Shown: positions 8,017-17,808 of the stretch, piece by piece
Layout of the letters: every line of letters starts with the position of its first letter
Numbering within the stretch: position 1 is the first letter of the stretch
Origin: Pukyongia sp.
Lineage (GTDB): Bacteria; Bacteroidota; Bacteroidia; Flavobacteriales; Flavobacteriaceae
Reading direction: 5' to 3'
DNA: 64,000 nt
Assembly (NCBI GenBank): GCA_030148705.1
Contig: JASBSY010000014.1
Location: 310,001-374,000, forward strand
Made by a program: the position numbers and the translations under genes
Notes under the pieces: model-generated
What the model was told of the DNA's origin: nothing
The model's input: only the letters and a program-made list of their open reading frames with translations
Database searches by the model: none

Positions 8017-9870
8017 CTATTCTGAACCGGGAGCAGTTGACAGTTCAACGCGGTTGTTCTCCCTGTTGATATCGGCCATTAGTTCTGATGGATCGATTTC
8101 AACGGAAGCTACTTTCTTACCACTGGGAATACTCAGTTCATAGGTAGGGTGGGCCCAGGCCCAATCGGATGCAATGCTGCGTTTTATACCCGGAGTGGGA
8201 TTTGGTTTTTCCATTCGCGCCATACGAAGTGGAATGTAAAAATATTCCCGGGAACCATCGACATAAGTAACATACAGGTCTATAGGCATTGGCATTAATC
8301 CAATTCGTTCTAAGGTTATGATAGTCGCATCCTTATTGGTCTTAACGTCCGAAATCGCATAGTCGATGGTGTTTGTGGTTTGTGTAAAATCGGTTAAATA
8401 CCAATCCAGCTCGAACCCTGAAACTTTTTCCGCCACCCGAATAAAATCATTTGGGGTTGGGTGCTTGAATGCCCATTCGGAATAATATCGTTTAATTGTC
8501 TTATCGAGGTTTTCCTCTCCAATTATATAGCCGAGTTGAGCCATGAATACAGCGCCCTTGCTATAGGCCGCCCTGCCGTAACCGCGGTTGTTTGCATACC
8601 TGTCGGCATGAGTAGTAAGAGGCTGTTCCGCTCCGCTGTTTGCCGTTGCAAAGTATCCTCGATACGAGCCTTTCCAGGGATTGTCTATTTCCTCGCCTTT
8701 AAGATGCGCCATGGCTCTGGCAGAGATATATGATGTAAACCCTTCGTCCATCCATTCGTGTTTAGCCTCATTGGTGGCAAGCACGAACTGAAACCAGCTA
8801 TGCGCCAATTCGTGTGAAGTGGTACCGAGCAGGCTTCCGAAATTCTGTCCCCCGGTTATAAGCGTGCTCATCCCGTACTCCATTCCGCCGTCGCCTCCCT
8901 GTATAACAGAATATTGCTTATATGGATACATGCCTATATTCTCGTTGAAGAATTTCATAAGCTCGGCAGTAAGGGGCTGAACTTTTTTCCAGTTCTCCAC
9001 AACTTCCGGATCGTTCTTATAAAGAAAATGCAGGGTAACGCCATTTGGACCGGGGTAGGTGTCGTGAATATAGGCATCGTCTGCCGCCCAGGTAAAATCG
9101 TGAACCTGTGGAGCCACGAAATGCCAGGTGTACTTACCCTTTTTTGGCTTCATAGCCTTGGTGTTTTCCGGCCCGTAACCATGCCCCACCTCCTCAGGAT
9201 TCTGCAGATAGCCGGTTCCGCCAAGGGTGTAATCCGCGTCTATGGTGATCTTTACATCGAAATCGCCCCAAACTCCGTGAAATTCCCTGCCGATGTAGGG
9301 GTAGGCATGCCATCCCTCAAAATCGTATTCTGAAAGTTTCGGGTACCACTGAGCCATAGAGAGGGCTACACCGTCCTTGTTGTTTCTTCCGCTCCGCCTT
9401 ATTTGCACCGGAACCTGGGCGTCCCATTCCATATAGAGTTCTGTTGTTTCGCCCGGTGCTATTGGCGAGACCAATTCGACCTCAAGTATGGTTTCGGCAA
9501 CCGTAAAACGAACGGGTTTCCCGTCCTGGGTAAGTAATCGCGGCTTGATGAAACCTATTTCTGAAGGAGATAATTTAGAGATTCTGTCTCCAACCCGGGG
9601 ATCCGGGTCCTGAATTGTTCTGGACCTCACATCCATTTCACTGCCGGGCTGAAAGGCGTTAAAGAACAAATGATAAAACACCCTGTTTAGTTCATCCGGA
9701 GAATTGTTGGTGTACGTTATGGTCTGCTTGCCTTTATACTGAAAGGTCTCAACATCCACATCGATCTCCATCTTATAATCGGCCTGCTGTTGCCAATAGG
9801 AACAGTTGTTTTGTGCTATAATTGAGCCTACGGTAAGCAATACCGCGGCGATTAAAATTCCTTGCTTCAT
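8017..9870 (-). CDS. M1 family zinc metallopeptidase
   Basis: This secreted or periplasmic aminopeptidase-type protein has 617 residues and a cleavable signal peptide (residues 1-19, ending SIIAQ). The N-terminal beta domain carries GGDGGMEYGMST, the equivalent of the GxMEN exopeptidase loop. The zinc site is HELAH (His353, Glu354, His357) with the third ligand Glu376 in WMDEGF, exactly the HEXXH-X18-E spacing. Its ATG overlaps the stop of the upstream subtilase gene by four bases, so two exported proteases are produced together, probably for peptide scavenging. The natural substrate is unknown. Confidence 0.93.
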   Translation of the reverse strand: MKQGILIAAVLLTVGSIIAQNNCSYWQQQADYKMEIDVDVETFQYKGKQTITYTNNSPDELNRVFYHLFFNAFQPGSEMDVRSRTIQDPDPRVGDRISKLSPSEIGFIKPRLLTQDGKPVRFTVAETILEVELVSPIAPGETTELYMEWDAQVPVQIRRSGRNNKDGVALSMAQWYPKLSEYDFEGWHAYPYIGREFHGVWGDFDVKITIDADYTLGGTGYLQNPEEVGHGYGPENTKAMKPKKGKYTWHFVAPQVHDFTWAADDAYIHDTYPGPNGVTLHFLYKNDPEVVENWKKVQPLTAELMKFFNENIGMYPYKQYSVIQGGDGGMEYGMSTLITGGQNFGSLLGTTSHELAHSWFQFVLATNEAKHEWMDEGFTSYISARAMAHLKGEEIDNPWKGSYRGYFATANSGAEQPLTTHADRYANNRGYGRAAYSKGAVFMAQLGYIIGEENLDKTIKRYYSEWAFKHPTPNDFIRVAEKVSGFELDWYLTDFTQTTNTIDYAISDVKTNKDATIITLERIGLMPMPIDLYVTYVDGSREYFYIPLRMARMEKPNPTPGIKRSIASDWAWAHPTYELSIPSGKKVASVEIDPSELMADINRENNRVELSTAPGSE

Positions 9871-11540
9871 AATCTTGATAATTTATCTGCCATGATAAGT
9901 GCGTTGTATAAGTTCACCATTTTCCCCGATTTTGAAACTTCGCTGAAATTACTTTGTCGCGAAGGGTCTCCCCCCAAAATCACGGGTGTGTTGGATGTTA
10001 ATCCGCTGTCCATTATAACCTTCTTCACTTCTTTAGCCGAAAGCTGGGGGTAGTAAGAACGAATTAAAGCGGCTACGCCCGCAACCGCAGGAGCAGCCAT
10101 TGAAGTACCTTGCTGGTATTCGTACGTATTGAGAGGGGTGGTGGAGTAGATTTTAACTCCCGGAGCGAAGACATCTACCGATGTTTTCCCGTAATTTGAG
10201 AAGTCGGCCACTAACTCACTGCCGTATTTATAATTAATTGCACCCACCATAATCACATTGCCGGATCGTTCCGGGCCCGCTTTATCCTGGTCGCTCGGAT
10301 AGGTTATGGTTTGGTCCAGGTCCAAACCGTCATTTCCGGCTCCTATTACAAGCAATACATCTTTGGATTCTGCATATTTTATTGCGTCGTGCACCCATTC
10401 AGGATGTGGTGAAAACTGCTTTCCAAAGCTGGCATTGATCACTTTTGCACCATTGTCCACGGCGTAACGTATGGCCAATGCCACATCTTTGTCGTATTCG
10501 TCTCCGTCCGGAACCGCGCGTATGGGCATTATCTCCACGTTTTTCGCCACCCCATCTATTCCTATGTTGTTGTTTCTTGTTGCTGCAATTATCCCTGCAA
10601 CATGTGTTCCGTGCATTGAATGAGCTTCATCGGCTTCCGGCCCGTCGACATCATTATTTCCGTAATATTTGGAAGAAAAATCATCGGGATCATCTCCAAG
10701 GACCGTTCTAAAGTTCTTATCGAAGTTGAAATGGTTCTCCAAACGGCTGTCGAAATAAGCAACCCCGTCTTTTAGTTGTTTTATTACATCGGGTACAGTA
10801 TCGCCGAAGTTCAGCATTTGGGAGAGCATCCCAATATACTGTTGTTCGGTTGCACTAGCTTGTTTAATACCCGATAGATCTTCCTGGGAGTAATCCTCCT
10901 TGCCAAGTTTTGCAGCTATAGCCTCATGTGCAGGCTTAAGCTGTTTAAGGAGCTGCGCATACTGAAGTTTATTGCTCAGGGCTTGTTGATAATCTGCCTC
11001 ATATTCGGCCATGGCCCTGGTATAGATCTCGTAATCTGCCCTGTTTGCTGCACTTATTGAGCTCTCTGTCTTGTCCTCGAACTTAGGTTTAAGTTTCTTG
11101 AGAAACCGAATATATTCCATGTTTTCGGCCACGATATCTCCAAGGAAGTTCCAACCGTGAACATCGTCCACATAGCCGTTATTGTCATCGTCTTTACCGT
11201 TTCCCGGAATTTCATCTTCGTTTACCCAGATCACATCCCTAAGATCTTCATGTTCTATATCGACTCCACTGTCGATGACACCTACGATAACCGTTTGACC
11301 CTTTCGTTTATTCAGGAATTCGTTATAGGCCCTTTCTACACTCATACCCGGTATGGTATCCCTGGTGAAATCGGCCAGCATCCAGTTCTTATACTGCGCC
11401 TGGCTAAGCGGAGCTGTTTTTATCGGCAATGTATCGATATTCTCGATAGGAGTTGAGACAATGGGCGCCACTGCGGTGTTGCAGGAAACTAAAAACAACC
11501 CAAGGAAGGCTGTTAAGAGAGATATTTTAATTGTGTTCAT
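9867..11540 (-). CDS. S8 subtilisin-like peptidase, lipoprotein
   Basis: This 557-residue serine protease has a lipobox (FLVSC, Cys20), so it is probably anchored in a membrane by lipid. The catalytic triad is visible: Asp90 in VIDSGVD, His310 in HGTHVAG and the serine in GTSMAAP near the C-terminal side. The Asp and His are about 220 residues apart, because a Lys/Glu/Ala-rich, helix-prone insertion fills roughly residues 130-260; in classical subtilisins the two lie within about 30-60 residues. It is translationally coupled to the M1 peptidase downstream. Confidence 0.93.
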   Translation of the reverse strand: MNTIKISLLTAFLGLFLVSCNTAVAPIVSTPIENIDTLPIKTAPLSQAQYKNWMLADFTRDTIPGMSVERAYNEFLNKRKGQTVIVGVIDSGVDIEHEDLRDVIWVNEDEIPGNGKDDDNNGYVDDVHGWNFLGDIVAENMEYIRFLKKLKPKFEDKTESSISAANRADYEIYTRAMAEYEADYQQALSNKLQYAQLLKQLKPAHEAIAAKLGKEDYSQEDLSGIKQASATEQQYIGMLSQMLNFGDTVPDVIKQLKDGVAYFDSRLENHFNFDKNFRTVLGDDPDDFSSKYYGNNDVDGPEADEAHSMHGTHVAGIIAATRNNNIGIDGVAKNVEIMPIRAVPDGDEYDKDVALAIRYAVDNGAKVINASFGKQFSPHPEWVHDAIKYAESKDVLLVIGAGNDGLDLDQTITYPSDQDKAGPERSGNVIMVGAINYKYGSELVADFSNYGKTSVDVFAPGVKIYSTTPLNTYEYQQGTSMAAPAVAGVAALIRSYYPQLSAKEVKKVIMDSGLTSNTPVILGGDPSRQSNFSEVSKSGKMVNLYNALIMADKLSRL

Positions 11541-11549
11541 TTTATATAA

Positions 11550-12410
11550 TTAGTTAAACAGTTCGTTAAATGTAAATGCCCGATCCATTCGAACTCCCTT
11601 TTCGGTGTGTTTCACGGTGATGATCTCGTTATGAGCATCGTGTTCCAGGAAGAGATAGTAATTATTATCTGCCGCTGCGTTGAGAAATTTTTCTTTTTCA
11701 GGCAGGGTGAGCAAGGGCCGGGTGTCGTAACCCATAACATAGGGTAATGGCAGGTGTCCTGCAGTTGGAAGCAGATCGGCTACAAACACCAGGGTCTTCC
11801 CCTTGTAATTGATGTGTGGCAGCATTTGCTTTTCTGTATGTCCATCGGCAAAAAATATTCCAAAATCCAATTCACTTGGTTCGGCATAATCGGTGTTAGG
11901 TTGTACCACGAACTTCAATTGTCCGCTTTCGTGCATGGGAATGATATTTTCTTTAAGGAAGGAAGCTTTTTCACGTCGATTTGGATTAACCGCCCAGTTC
12001 CAGTGCGACTGGTTACTCCAGAAGGTCGCATTTTTAAAAGCCGGTTCATAGCCGGTACGATCTTTATTCCATTGAATACTTCCGCCGCAATGATCGAAGT
12101 GAAGGTGGGTCATAAAAACATCCGTAATATCGTCCGGGTGAAATCCATGGGATTTTAGCGATTTTTCCAGCGAGTAATCCCCCCATCTGTAGTAATATCC
12201 AAAGAACTTTTCGCTTTGTTTATTCCCCATTCCGGTGTCGATCAAAGTAAGCCGGTCTCCGTTCTCTATTAAAAGACAACGAGCCGCCATATCGATCATA
12301 TTGTTACTGTCTGCAGGATTAGTTCTGGACCACAGGCTTTTAGGAACGACGCCAAACATCGCTCCGCCATCCAATTTAAAATTACCCGACTCTATGGGAA
12401 ATAAATTCAT
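11550..12410 (-). CDS. MBL fold metallo-hydrolase
   Basis: This 286-residue cytosolic metallo-beta-lactamase fold protein carries the zinc motif HLHFDHCGG (HxHxDH), a distal His in FADGHTEKQM, an Asp in VFVADLLPT and a final His near LEHDAHNE. The sequence resembles quorum-quenching lactonase-like MBL proteins, but lactonase activity is not established. The frame opens with a GTG at 12446. The ATG at 12410 (MNLFPIESGNF) gives the normal family start. It lies ten bases upstream of the S8 peptidase gene and may share its transcript. Confidence 0.88.
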   Translation of the reverse strand: MNLFPIESGNFKLDGGAMFGVVPKSLWSRTNPADSNNMIDMAARCLLIENGDRLTLIDTGMGNKQSEKFFGYYYRWGDYSLEKSLKSHGFHPDDITDVFMTHLHFDHCGGSIQWNKDRTGYEPAFKNATFWSNQSHWNWAVNPNRREKASFLKENIIPMHESGQLKFVVQPNTDYAEPSELDFGIFFADGHTEKQMLPHINYKGKTLVFVADLLPTAGHLPLPYVMGYDTRPLLTLPEKEKFLNAAADNNYYLFLEHDAHNEIITVKHTEKGVRMDRAFTFNELFN

Positions 12411-12464
12411 AGCAGCCGCAAAATAATAAAAGAAAGAGGATTGCACACAACTCTTAAGGGAATA

Positions 12465-14672
12465 TTAAGAAATCGATCGTTTGTCGATTACTTCCTTAAG
12501 TCTTTTACCAAAATCAAGCATGGCTTTAATCTCTTTAATTCCGGCCAATCGTTCTTTTCCGAAAAGAAGCAGGGAGTGGCCATTGGACTCTATATGATAG
12601 TAAGGGTTACTTTCAAAAAAATGAACAAGGGTATCATCGAAGAACTCCTTAATAGCGCTTTCGTCCTCACCCAGCAGGTAGAACCGTTTCGAAAAATCGC
12701 TGTGATTTTCGATGGGAATATCTTTAAAGCCGGCAAAAGCGTAAACTTTTTCAAGAAAGCCTTCCCTGTCCAGAGTAAAAATTGGAAGTTCCTTTTCAAG
12801 TTCGATGTGCAACATGGTGGTTCGCACCACTTCCCGGGCAATAAAAGCTCCTTCAGAAAAGATGAGGTCGAAAATCCGGAAACTGGCCATATCGTTAAAC
12901 AACTGGTTGTAAACCTGCTGAATTTGTTTAGTCCTGAAGTATAGAAAATCCTCGATGAAGCTAACATCTTCAATGCTCTCGAAGGCATAATTAAGTTGAT
13001 AGTCATCCGCCACCTCTTTAAGGGTATATTGCCTCTTGGTAAGGTTCTTCTCTATTGAAGGCCGGCCGGGAATCAATTTTCTCAAGGCAAATGGATGTCC
13101 CGATTTGGTGTCGTGCAAGTCGAGCCCGATTACCTCGAAATTTCCACCGCGACCCGCGAAATCACTTTGGTAGTCGTTCAGGTTTTCCATCACGGTGTGA
13201 TCTACGAATTTGCACAAGCTAAAATCAACCACAACATCCGATTGTTCCGGGATGATATCGAGCTTTTGTTTCAGCTTAAAGAAGTTTAAAAAAGAACAAA
13301 AGTGTTTAACGCTGACATAATATCCTCTGGAATCCATTTCCTTATACATAAGCACATTCGGCTTTTGCAAGTTTCGAAAAAACAGGCCGGGGTTTTTTGC
13401 GATAATTATATGAATTATCAGGGTCATGACCACCCCGGAGAGGATCCCCATAATAAGATCCACAGTTAAAGTAACCAGCAGGGTAGTAAAGAAGATAATG
13501 AGCTGTTCTTTTCCAATCTTTAAAATTCTGCCAATATTCCCCGGTGAAGCTAATTTGTAACCGGTGAATACGAGAATAGCCATAAGTGCAGGCAAAGGGA
13601 TGCGATACAGCTGGGCGCTGAAGAGTACAATAAAGATGGTGAGGAACATCGCCTGGAATAGATTGGAAGATCGGTTGCTGGCTCCATTGTTTACATTAAC
13701 CGAGCTTCTCGCGATTACCGTTACCACGTTAATTCCTCCGAGAAACCCGCTCCCTACGGTTGCAAAACCCAGAGCCTTGAGATCCTTGTTAACATTGCTT
13801 CTACGCCGTTGCGGGTCCAGCTTGTCGACTGCTTTAATGCTGAGTAAAGACTCAATACTGGCAATTAGCGTTAAGGCAAGTACGCTTAACCAGAATGGAG
13901 GTCCTCCAATTTTGCCGAAATCGGGAGTTGGCAGCTGGGAAAAAATTTTGGCCGGTGGAGGAATCCCGGACAACATATAATCCGGATGAATAGGGTTGGG
14001 TGCCTTAAGCACAAGTTCCATAAAATAACTAAATGCCACTGAAAGCAGCACCAGCCACATGGGAGCAGGAATTAGCTGCAGGTATTTATTTCTGATCTTA
14101 GGGTAATACACCAGGATGAGCAGGCTTATAACACCCACCAGGGCGGCATATATCAGCCCGGGCGATTCGAAGGTAAAGACCGAAATAATAGTTTGTGGAA
14201 TTTCAACGATATAATCGATACTGCTTGGCCTACTGATTCTGTTCCCCAACATCACGTGAAACTGTTTCCCCAGTATTATAAGACCTATGGCTGCCAACAT
14301 ACCTTGTATTGCAGTAGAAGGGAAAAAATCGGCCAATTTTCCCATTCTTAGAAACCCCAGCAACAGTACCAGCACTCCCGATACAATGACTGCAGCATAG
14401 GTGGCTTCGAGCCCCAGGGTGGTTACCGCAATAAGAATCACGCCCACCATTCCGTTACCCGGCCCGGTAATCGTTACATGGCTTCCACCAAGCATCGACA
14501 CGATCACTCCGCCAACCACGGCCGCTATTATTCCGGCAATCGGAGGGGCATCGCTGGCCATTGCCAGGCCAAGACACAAGGGAAGTGCGATTAGGCTCAC
14601 TACAAAGCCCGAGAAAATATTGCGAGGAACTGCTTTTAAAAAGGTCGCGAATTTGTTGGTTTTTGGGGTCAT
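12465..14672 (-). CDS. SulP family anion transporter with STAS domain and long C-terminal tail
   Basis: This inner-membrane transporter of the SLC26/SulP family has 735 residues. Typical substrates are sulfate, bicarbonate or dicarboxylates, and this one is not assigned. The membrane domain (about residues 15-430) contains the signature PPIAGIIAAVVGG and the GGSHVTITGPGNGM loop. A STAS domain (about 435-535) includes VVVDFSLCKFVDHTVMENL. After it come about 200 residues (about 537-735) of soluble sequence that I cannot assign. Its ATG overlaps the stop of a tandem Usp gene by four bases. Marine SulP proteins beside regulators are often bicarbonate importers, which is only an inference here. 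Confidence 0.92.
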   Translation of the reverse strand: MTPKTNKFATFLKAVPRNIFSGFVVSLIALPLCLGLAMASDAPPIAGIIAAVVGGVIVSMLGGSHVTITGPGNGMVGVILIAVTTLGLEATYAAVIVSGVLVLLLGFLRMGKLADFFPSTAIQGMLAAIGLIILGKQFHVMLGNRISRPSSIDYIVEIPQTIISVFTFESPGLIYAALVGVISLLILVYYPKIRNKYLQLIPAPMWLVLLSVAFSYFMELVLKAPNPIHPDYMLSGIPPPAKIFSQLPTPDFGKIGGPPFWLSVLALTLIASIESLLSIKAVDKLDPQRRRSNVNKDLKALGFATVGSGFLGGINVVTVIARSSVNVNNGASNRSSNLFQAMFLTIFIVLFSAQLYRIPLPALMAILVFTGYKLASPGNIGRILKIGKEQLIIFFTTLLVTLTVDLIMGILSGVVMTLIIHIIIAKNPGLFFRNLQKPNVLMYKEMDSRGYYVSVKHFCSFLNFFKLKQKLDIIPEQSDVVVDFSLCKFVDHTVMENLNDYQSDFAGRGGNFEVIGLDLHDTKSGHPFALRKLIPGRPSIEKNLTKRQYTLKEVADDYQLNYAFESIEDVSFIEDFLYFRTKQIQQVYNQLFNDMASFRIFDLIFSEGAFIAREVVRTTMLHIELEKELPIFTLDREGFLEKVYAFAGFKDIPIENHSDFSKRFYLLGEDESAIKEFFDDTLVHFFESNPYYHIESNGHSLLLFGKERLAGIKEIKAMLDFGKRLKEVIDKRSIS

Positions 14673-15550
14673 GGTAAAATAAGTACGTCGGTTGGCAGGT
14701 CTTTCAGAATATATTCATTGTCATGGGGAAACAGTCTGTCGATCAAAGCACTTTTCCCCGGGGAATTCAGGATAAGCAGGTCTGCCCTTACGAGCTCGGC
14801 ATAATGCCCTATTGAATACCCCCTGCGGCCAAAGATGGGTTGTGATGTTATTGTTACCCCCTGTTTTAATTCGTCGGGAACACTTTCAATAATCTTAGCC
14901 ACCCTCAAACTTTCCCTTCGTCGCAGCCGTTCCCGTATGAGCGTCGATTTTCGTAAAGTTTTGTCGTCTTCTACTTTTACGGCTACCTCCTCCTGACTGA
15001 TTTCCTCTACTATTGTTAATCTGTCGGAGCCCAGCCTGTTTGCCACATAAAATGCGGAAGTTATGGTTTTTGCAGAGGCTTCCGATTTCATGCCGTTAAC
15101 CACAATGTGCCGGCAAGGAATTCGCTGCACAGAAGGATTTATATGAAGTAAAACTGCGCACCGGGCTTTGCGCGTGATCTTCCGGGCGATGGACCCTATA
15201 TAAAACTGAATGAGTTTTTCCCGTTGCAGCGCACCGAGGATTAGAAGGTCGATATTTTTTCTGAAAACCGTCTCAAGGATTACGTTAACAGGATCTCCGG
15301 GCTCGAACAGCACCTCATAGTCAAGCTCGCGATCGCTGAAAGCACCCAAGTGGGTTTCGATAACCTCGAGTTTAGACGCATCACCTTCACCAACATGGAT
15401 AAGAATGAGTTTAGACTGAAAGAAAACGGCCAGTCTCGCCGCTTCGTAAATGTTTGCCTTCAGGTTGGGCGAAAAAGCCACCCCGATTCCTATGGTTTTA
15501 AACTGGTGATGTTTCAAATAGTGCGATTTAGCAGATTGGGAATATACCAT
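14669..15550 (-). CDS. Universal stress protein, tandem UspA
   Basis: This 293-residue cytosolic protein is made of two UspA-type domains (about 15-145 and 150-293). The first keeps the nucleotide loop G-x2-G-x9-G-(S/T), as in LGALQREKLIQFYIGSIARK; the second is degenerate around NSPGKSALIDRLF. The frame extends upstream to a TTG at 15607, but the ATG at 15550 (MVYSQSAKSHYL) fits better. The four-base overlap with the SulP transporter gene downstream argues that the Usp senses something, perhaps ATP, and modulates that transporter. Confidence 0.88.
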   Translation of the reverse strand: MVYSQSAKSHYLKHHQFKTIGIGVAFSPNLKANIYEAARLAVFFQSKLILIHVGEGDASKLEVIETHLGAFSDRELDYEVLFEPGDPVNVILETVFRKNIDLLILGALQREKLIQFYIGSIARKITRKARCAVLLHINPSVQRIPCRHIVVNGMKSEASAKTITSAFYVANRLGSDRLTIVEEISQEEVAVKVEDDKTLRKSTLIRERLRRRESLRVAKIIESVPDELKQGVTITSQPIFGRRGYSIGHYAELVRADLLILNSPGKSALIDRLFPHDNEYILKDLPTDVLILP

Positions 15551-15661
15551 TTTTAGAACACATAGCTCGTTGCGGCTTCCGAACAAAGGCCGACAAATAA
15601 ACTCCAACTTTTTATTTTCGGACTAATGTGTTTTTAGTATTTTCACCAAAAAGATTCGTAT

Positions 15662-17539
15662 ATGATTGAACTTGCGGGGATTATTGTGTTGGGCATATTA
15701 GCACAATGGGTGGCTTGGAAATTTAAAATGCCGGCAATACTCCCGCTTATTCTCATAGGTCTGTTTGTCGGGCCCGTTTCAACCCTTATATCGGAAGACG
15801 GCTCTCAATGGATCAAACCAATCTACGACGGTGAATCCGGACTGTTTCCGGGACAGAATCTTTTTTATTTTGTATCCCTGGCAATTGGGATTATCCTTTT
15901 TGAGGGCGGACTAACGCTTAGGCGAGGAGAAGTTTCCAAGATAGGGCCGGTAATTGGAAAACTTATTAGCCTCGGATCGGCAGTTACTTTCATTGGCGCA
16001 GGTGTGGCAGCCTATTACATATTTGGCCTGGACTGGCGCATCGCATTTTTATTTTCCTCCTTGATTATTGTAACCGGCCCCACGGTTATTACACCCATAC
16101 TTAGAAACATCCCATTAAAGAAGGAAGTTTCGGCGGTGCTCAAATGGGAGGGAATCCTTATCGACCCCATTGGAGCGTTGGTAGCGGTACTGGTGTTCGA
16201 ATTTATCAGCGTTGGCGGTGATGCCGGTTATACGAAACAAGCGCTGGTCGATTTCGGAAAAATTGTACTTATAGGGTTTGCCTTCGGAATTACAGCCGGC
16301 TATGCCTTATACTTTTCAATAAAGAAAAAGTTTATTCCTCATTACCTACTGAACGTGGTTGCACTGTCGACCGTATTGCTGGTCTTTGTGTTAAGCGATT
16401 CCTTTGCCCACGAATCGGGATTGTTGGCCGTAGTGGTGATGGGAATGTTCCTGGGCAACAGCGACCTTCCTAACCTGAAGGAGCTCCTTTATTTCAAGGA
16501 ATCATTAAGTGTACTGCTTATCTCCATACTCTTCATTTTGCTGGCAGCAAATATTACAATCGAGGATATGCTGCTGGTATATAACTGGAAAACGGCCCTG
16601 CTCCTGGTAATGATTATTTTTGTGCTACGCCCCATTGGAGTGTTCTTAAGCACCATAGGCAGTTCGTTAAGCGTGAACGAAAAGGCATTTATAAGTTGGG
16701 TAGGCCCCAGAGGTATCGTCGCCGCAGGGATTGCATCCCTCTTTGGCACCAAGTTGGTGGAACAGGGAATCCCGGGGGCCGAGTATATTACCCCTCTCGT
16801 TTTTGCCGTAGTATTAGTCACAGTGTTGTTAAATGCTGCCACGGCCAGATTATTTGCTTCGGCAGTGGGGGTATTCTTAAAATCCTCGAACGGAATTCTA
16901 ATTGTCGGGGCCAGCAAGGCATCCAGGCTTATTGCCTCCTATTTGGCGAAGAACGACCGTCATGTGGTACTGGTGGACACCAATCGCCACAACATAGAAC
17001 GAGCAAGAGAACTAGGCCTCGAAGCACTTAATGCAAGTATATATGCGGGAGATCTCACCGACAACCTTGAACTCAATGATGTGGGGTATCTCATCGCCAT
17101 GACAGGAAATGATGAGATCAATCGGCAGGCTATCCTTAAGTACGGAAAAACCTTAGGCGAGAACGGATCATTCCGATTGATGAATACGGAAGAGTTTCAA
17201 AATGACAGCAACGGACAGCTGCCTAAGACCGAAATTTTGTCGTCTACTCACGATTATGTAGGACTTAGTAGATTGGCAAGCGAATACCCTTCTATGCAGG
17301 AATTGCCGGTGGCTTCTAAAGAGCAATTTTTAAATCTTGTGGACCACATAAGGGAGCGGAAAGAAACTGTAGCCTTGTTTCTGAAGAATGAGAAAGACGA
17401 GATTCACTTTATCACCAATCCCTCGGAAATGGAGGCCGAAGCCGGGTCTCAACTGGTTTACCTCGGCAAACCTATAGATTTTGAAGGAGTTGGACGGAAT
17501 AATAATTCAGAACCCCGCGCGACAAATGGAAGCGAGTAA
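15662..17539 (+). CDS. CPA1-type sodium/proton antiporter with RCK (TrkA-N) domain
   Basis: This 625-residue inner-membrane antiporter exchanges Na+ (or K+) for H+. About twelve membrane helices fill residues 1-405, with the Na+/H+ exchanger pattern LFEGGLTLRRGEV and the catalytic-site region VTGPTVITPI. A Rossmann-fold RCK domain (about 415-545, with ILIVGASKASRLIASYLA) can bind nucleotide and gate the channel. A C-terminal TrkA-C-like segment follows. It is divergent from the Usp-SulP pair. Confidence 0.93.
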   Translation: MIELAGIIVLGILAQWVAWKFKMPAILPLILIGLFVGPVSTLISEDGSQWIKPIYDGESGLFPGQNLFYFVSLAIGIILFEGGLTLRRGEVSKIGPVIGKLISLGSAVTFIGAGVAAYYIFGLDWRIAFLFSSLIIVTGPTVITPILRNIPLKKEVSAVLKWEGILIDPIGALVAVLVFEFISVGGDAGYTKQALVDFGKIVLIGFAFGITAGYALYFSIKKKFIPHYLLNVVALSTVLLVFVLSDSFAHESGLLAVVVMGMFLGNSDLPNLKELLYFKESLSVLLISILFILLAANITIEDMLLVYNWKTALLLVMIIFVLRPIGVFLSTIGSSLSVNEKAFISWVGPRGIVAAGIASLFGTKLVEQGIPGAEYITPLVFAVVLVTVLLNAATARLFASAVGVFLKSSNGILIVGASKASRLIASYLAKNDRHVVLVDTNRHNIERARELGLEALNASIYAGDLTDNLELNDVGYLIAMTGNDEINRQAILKYGKTLGENGSFRLMNTEEFQNDSNGQLPKTEILSSTHDYVGLSRLASEYPSMQELPVASKEQFLNLVDHIRERKETVALFLKNEKDEIHFITNPSEMEAEAGSQLVYLGKPIDFEGVGRNNNSEPRATNGSE

Positions 17540-17583
17540 TAATTCCATTCTTCTGTCGTTCTTCCTTAGATGACCCGCCGCCT

Positions 17584-17808
17584 ATGAAAAAATACGCTCC
17601 AATATTCTTTTCCCTCTGTCTTTTTATTAGTTCCTGCAAAGATGACGATAGTCGCAGTTGCACCACTTGTTCTTCTCCCCAAACGGTAGAATTTCAGCTA
17701 TGCGAGGAAAGTGACGGGAATGCTTCAGTAAACGGGGAAAATACCGGCACCCAATATGATATTTATCTCGCCGATCTGAAAGAGGAAGGAACGGTTTGCG
17801 GCAATTAA
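17584..17808 (+). CDS. Small cysteine-rich lipoprotein, unknown function
   Basis: This 74-residue protein has a clear lipobox (LFISSC, Cys18) followed by an Asp-rich tether (KDDDS). The mature part holds four further cysteines, CTTC, C in FQLCEES and C near the end (VCGN), so two disulfides are possible. No family is recognised. It starts 45 bases after the antiporter stop and its last four bases overlap the convergent lepA gene. Coding is supported by the lipoprotein signal, though the gene is short. Confidence 0.7.
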   Translation: MKKYAPIFFSLCLFISSCKDDDSRSCTTCSSPQTVEFQLCEESDGNASVNGENTGTQYDIYLADLKEEGTVCGN

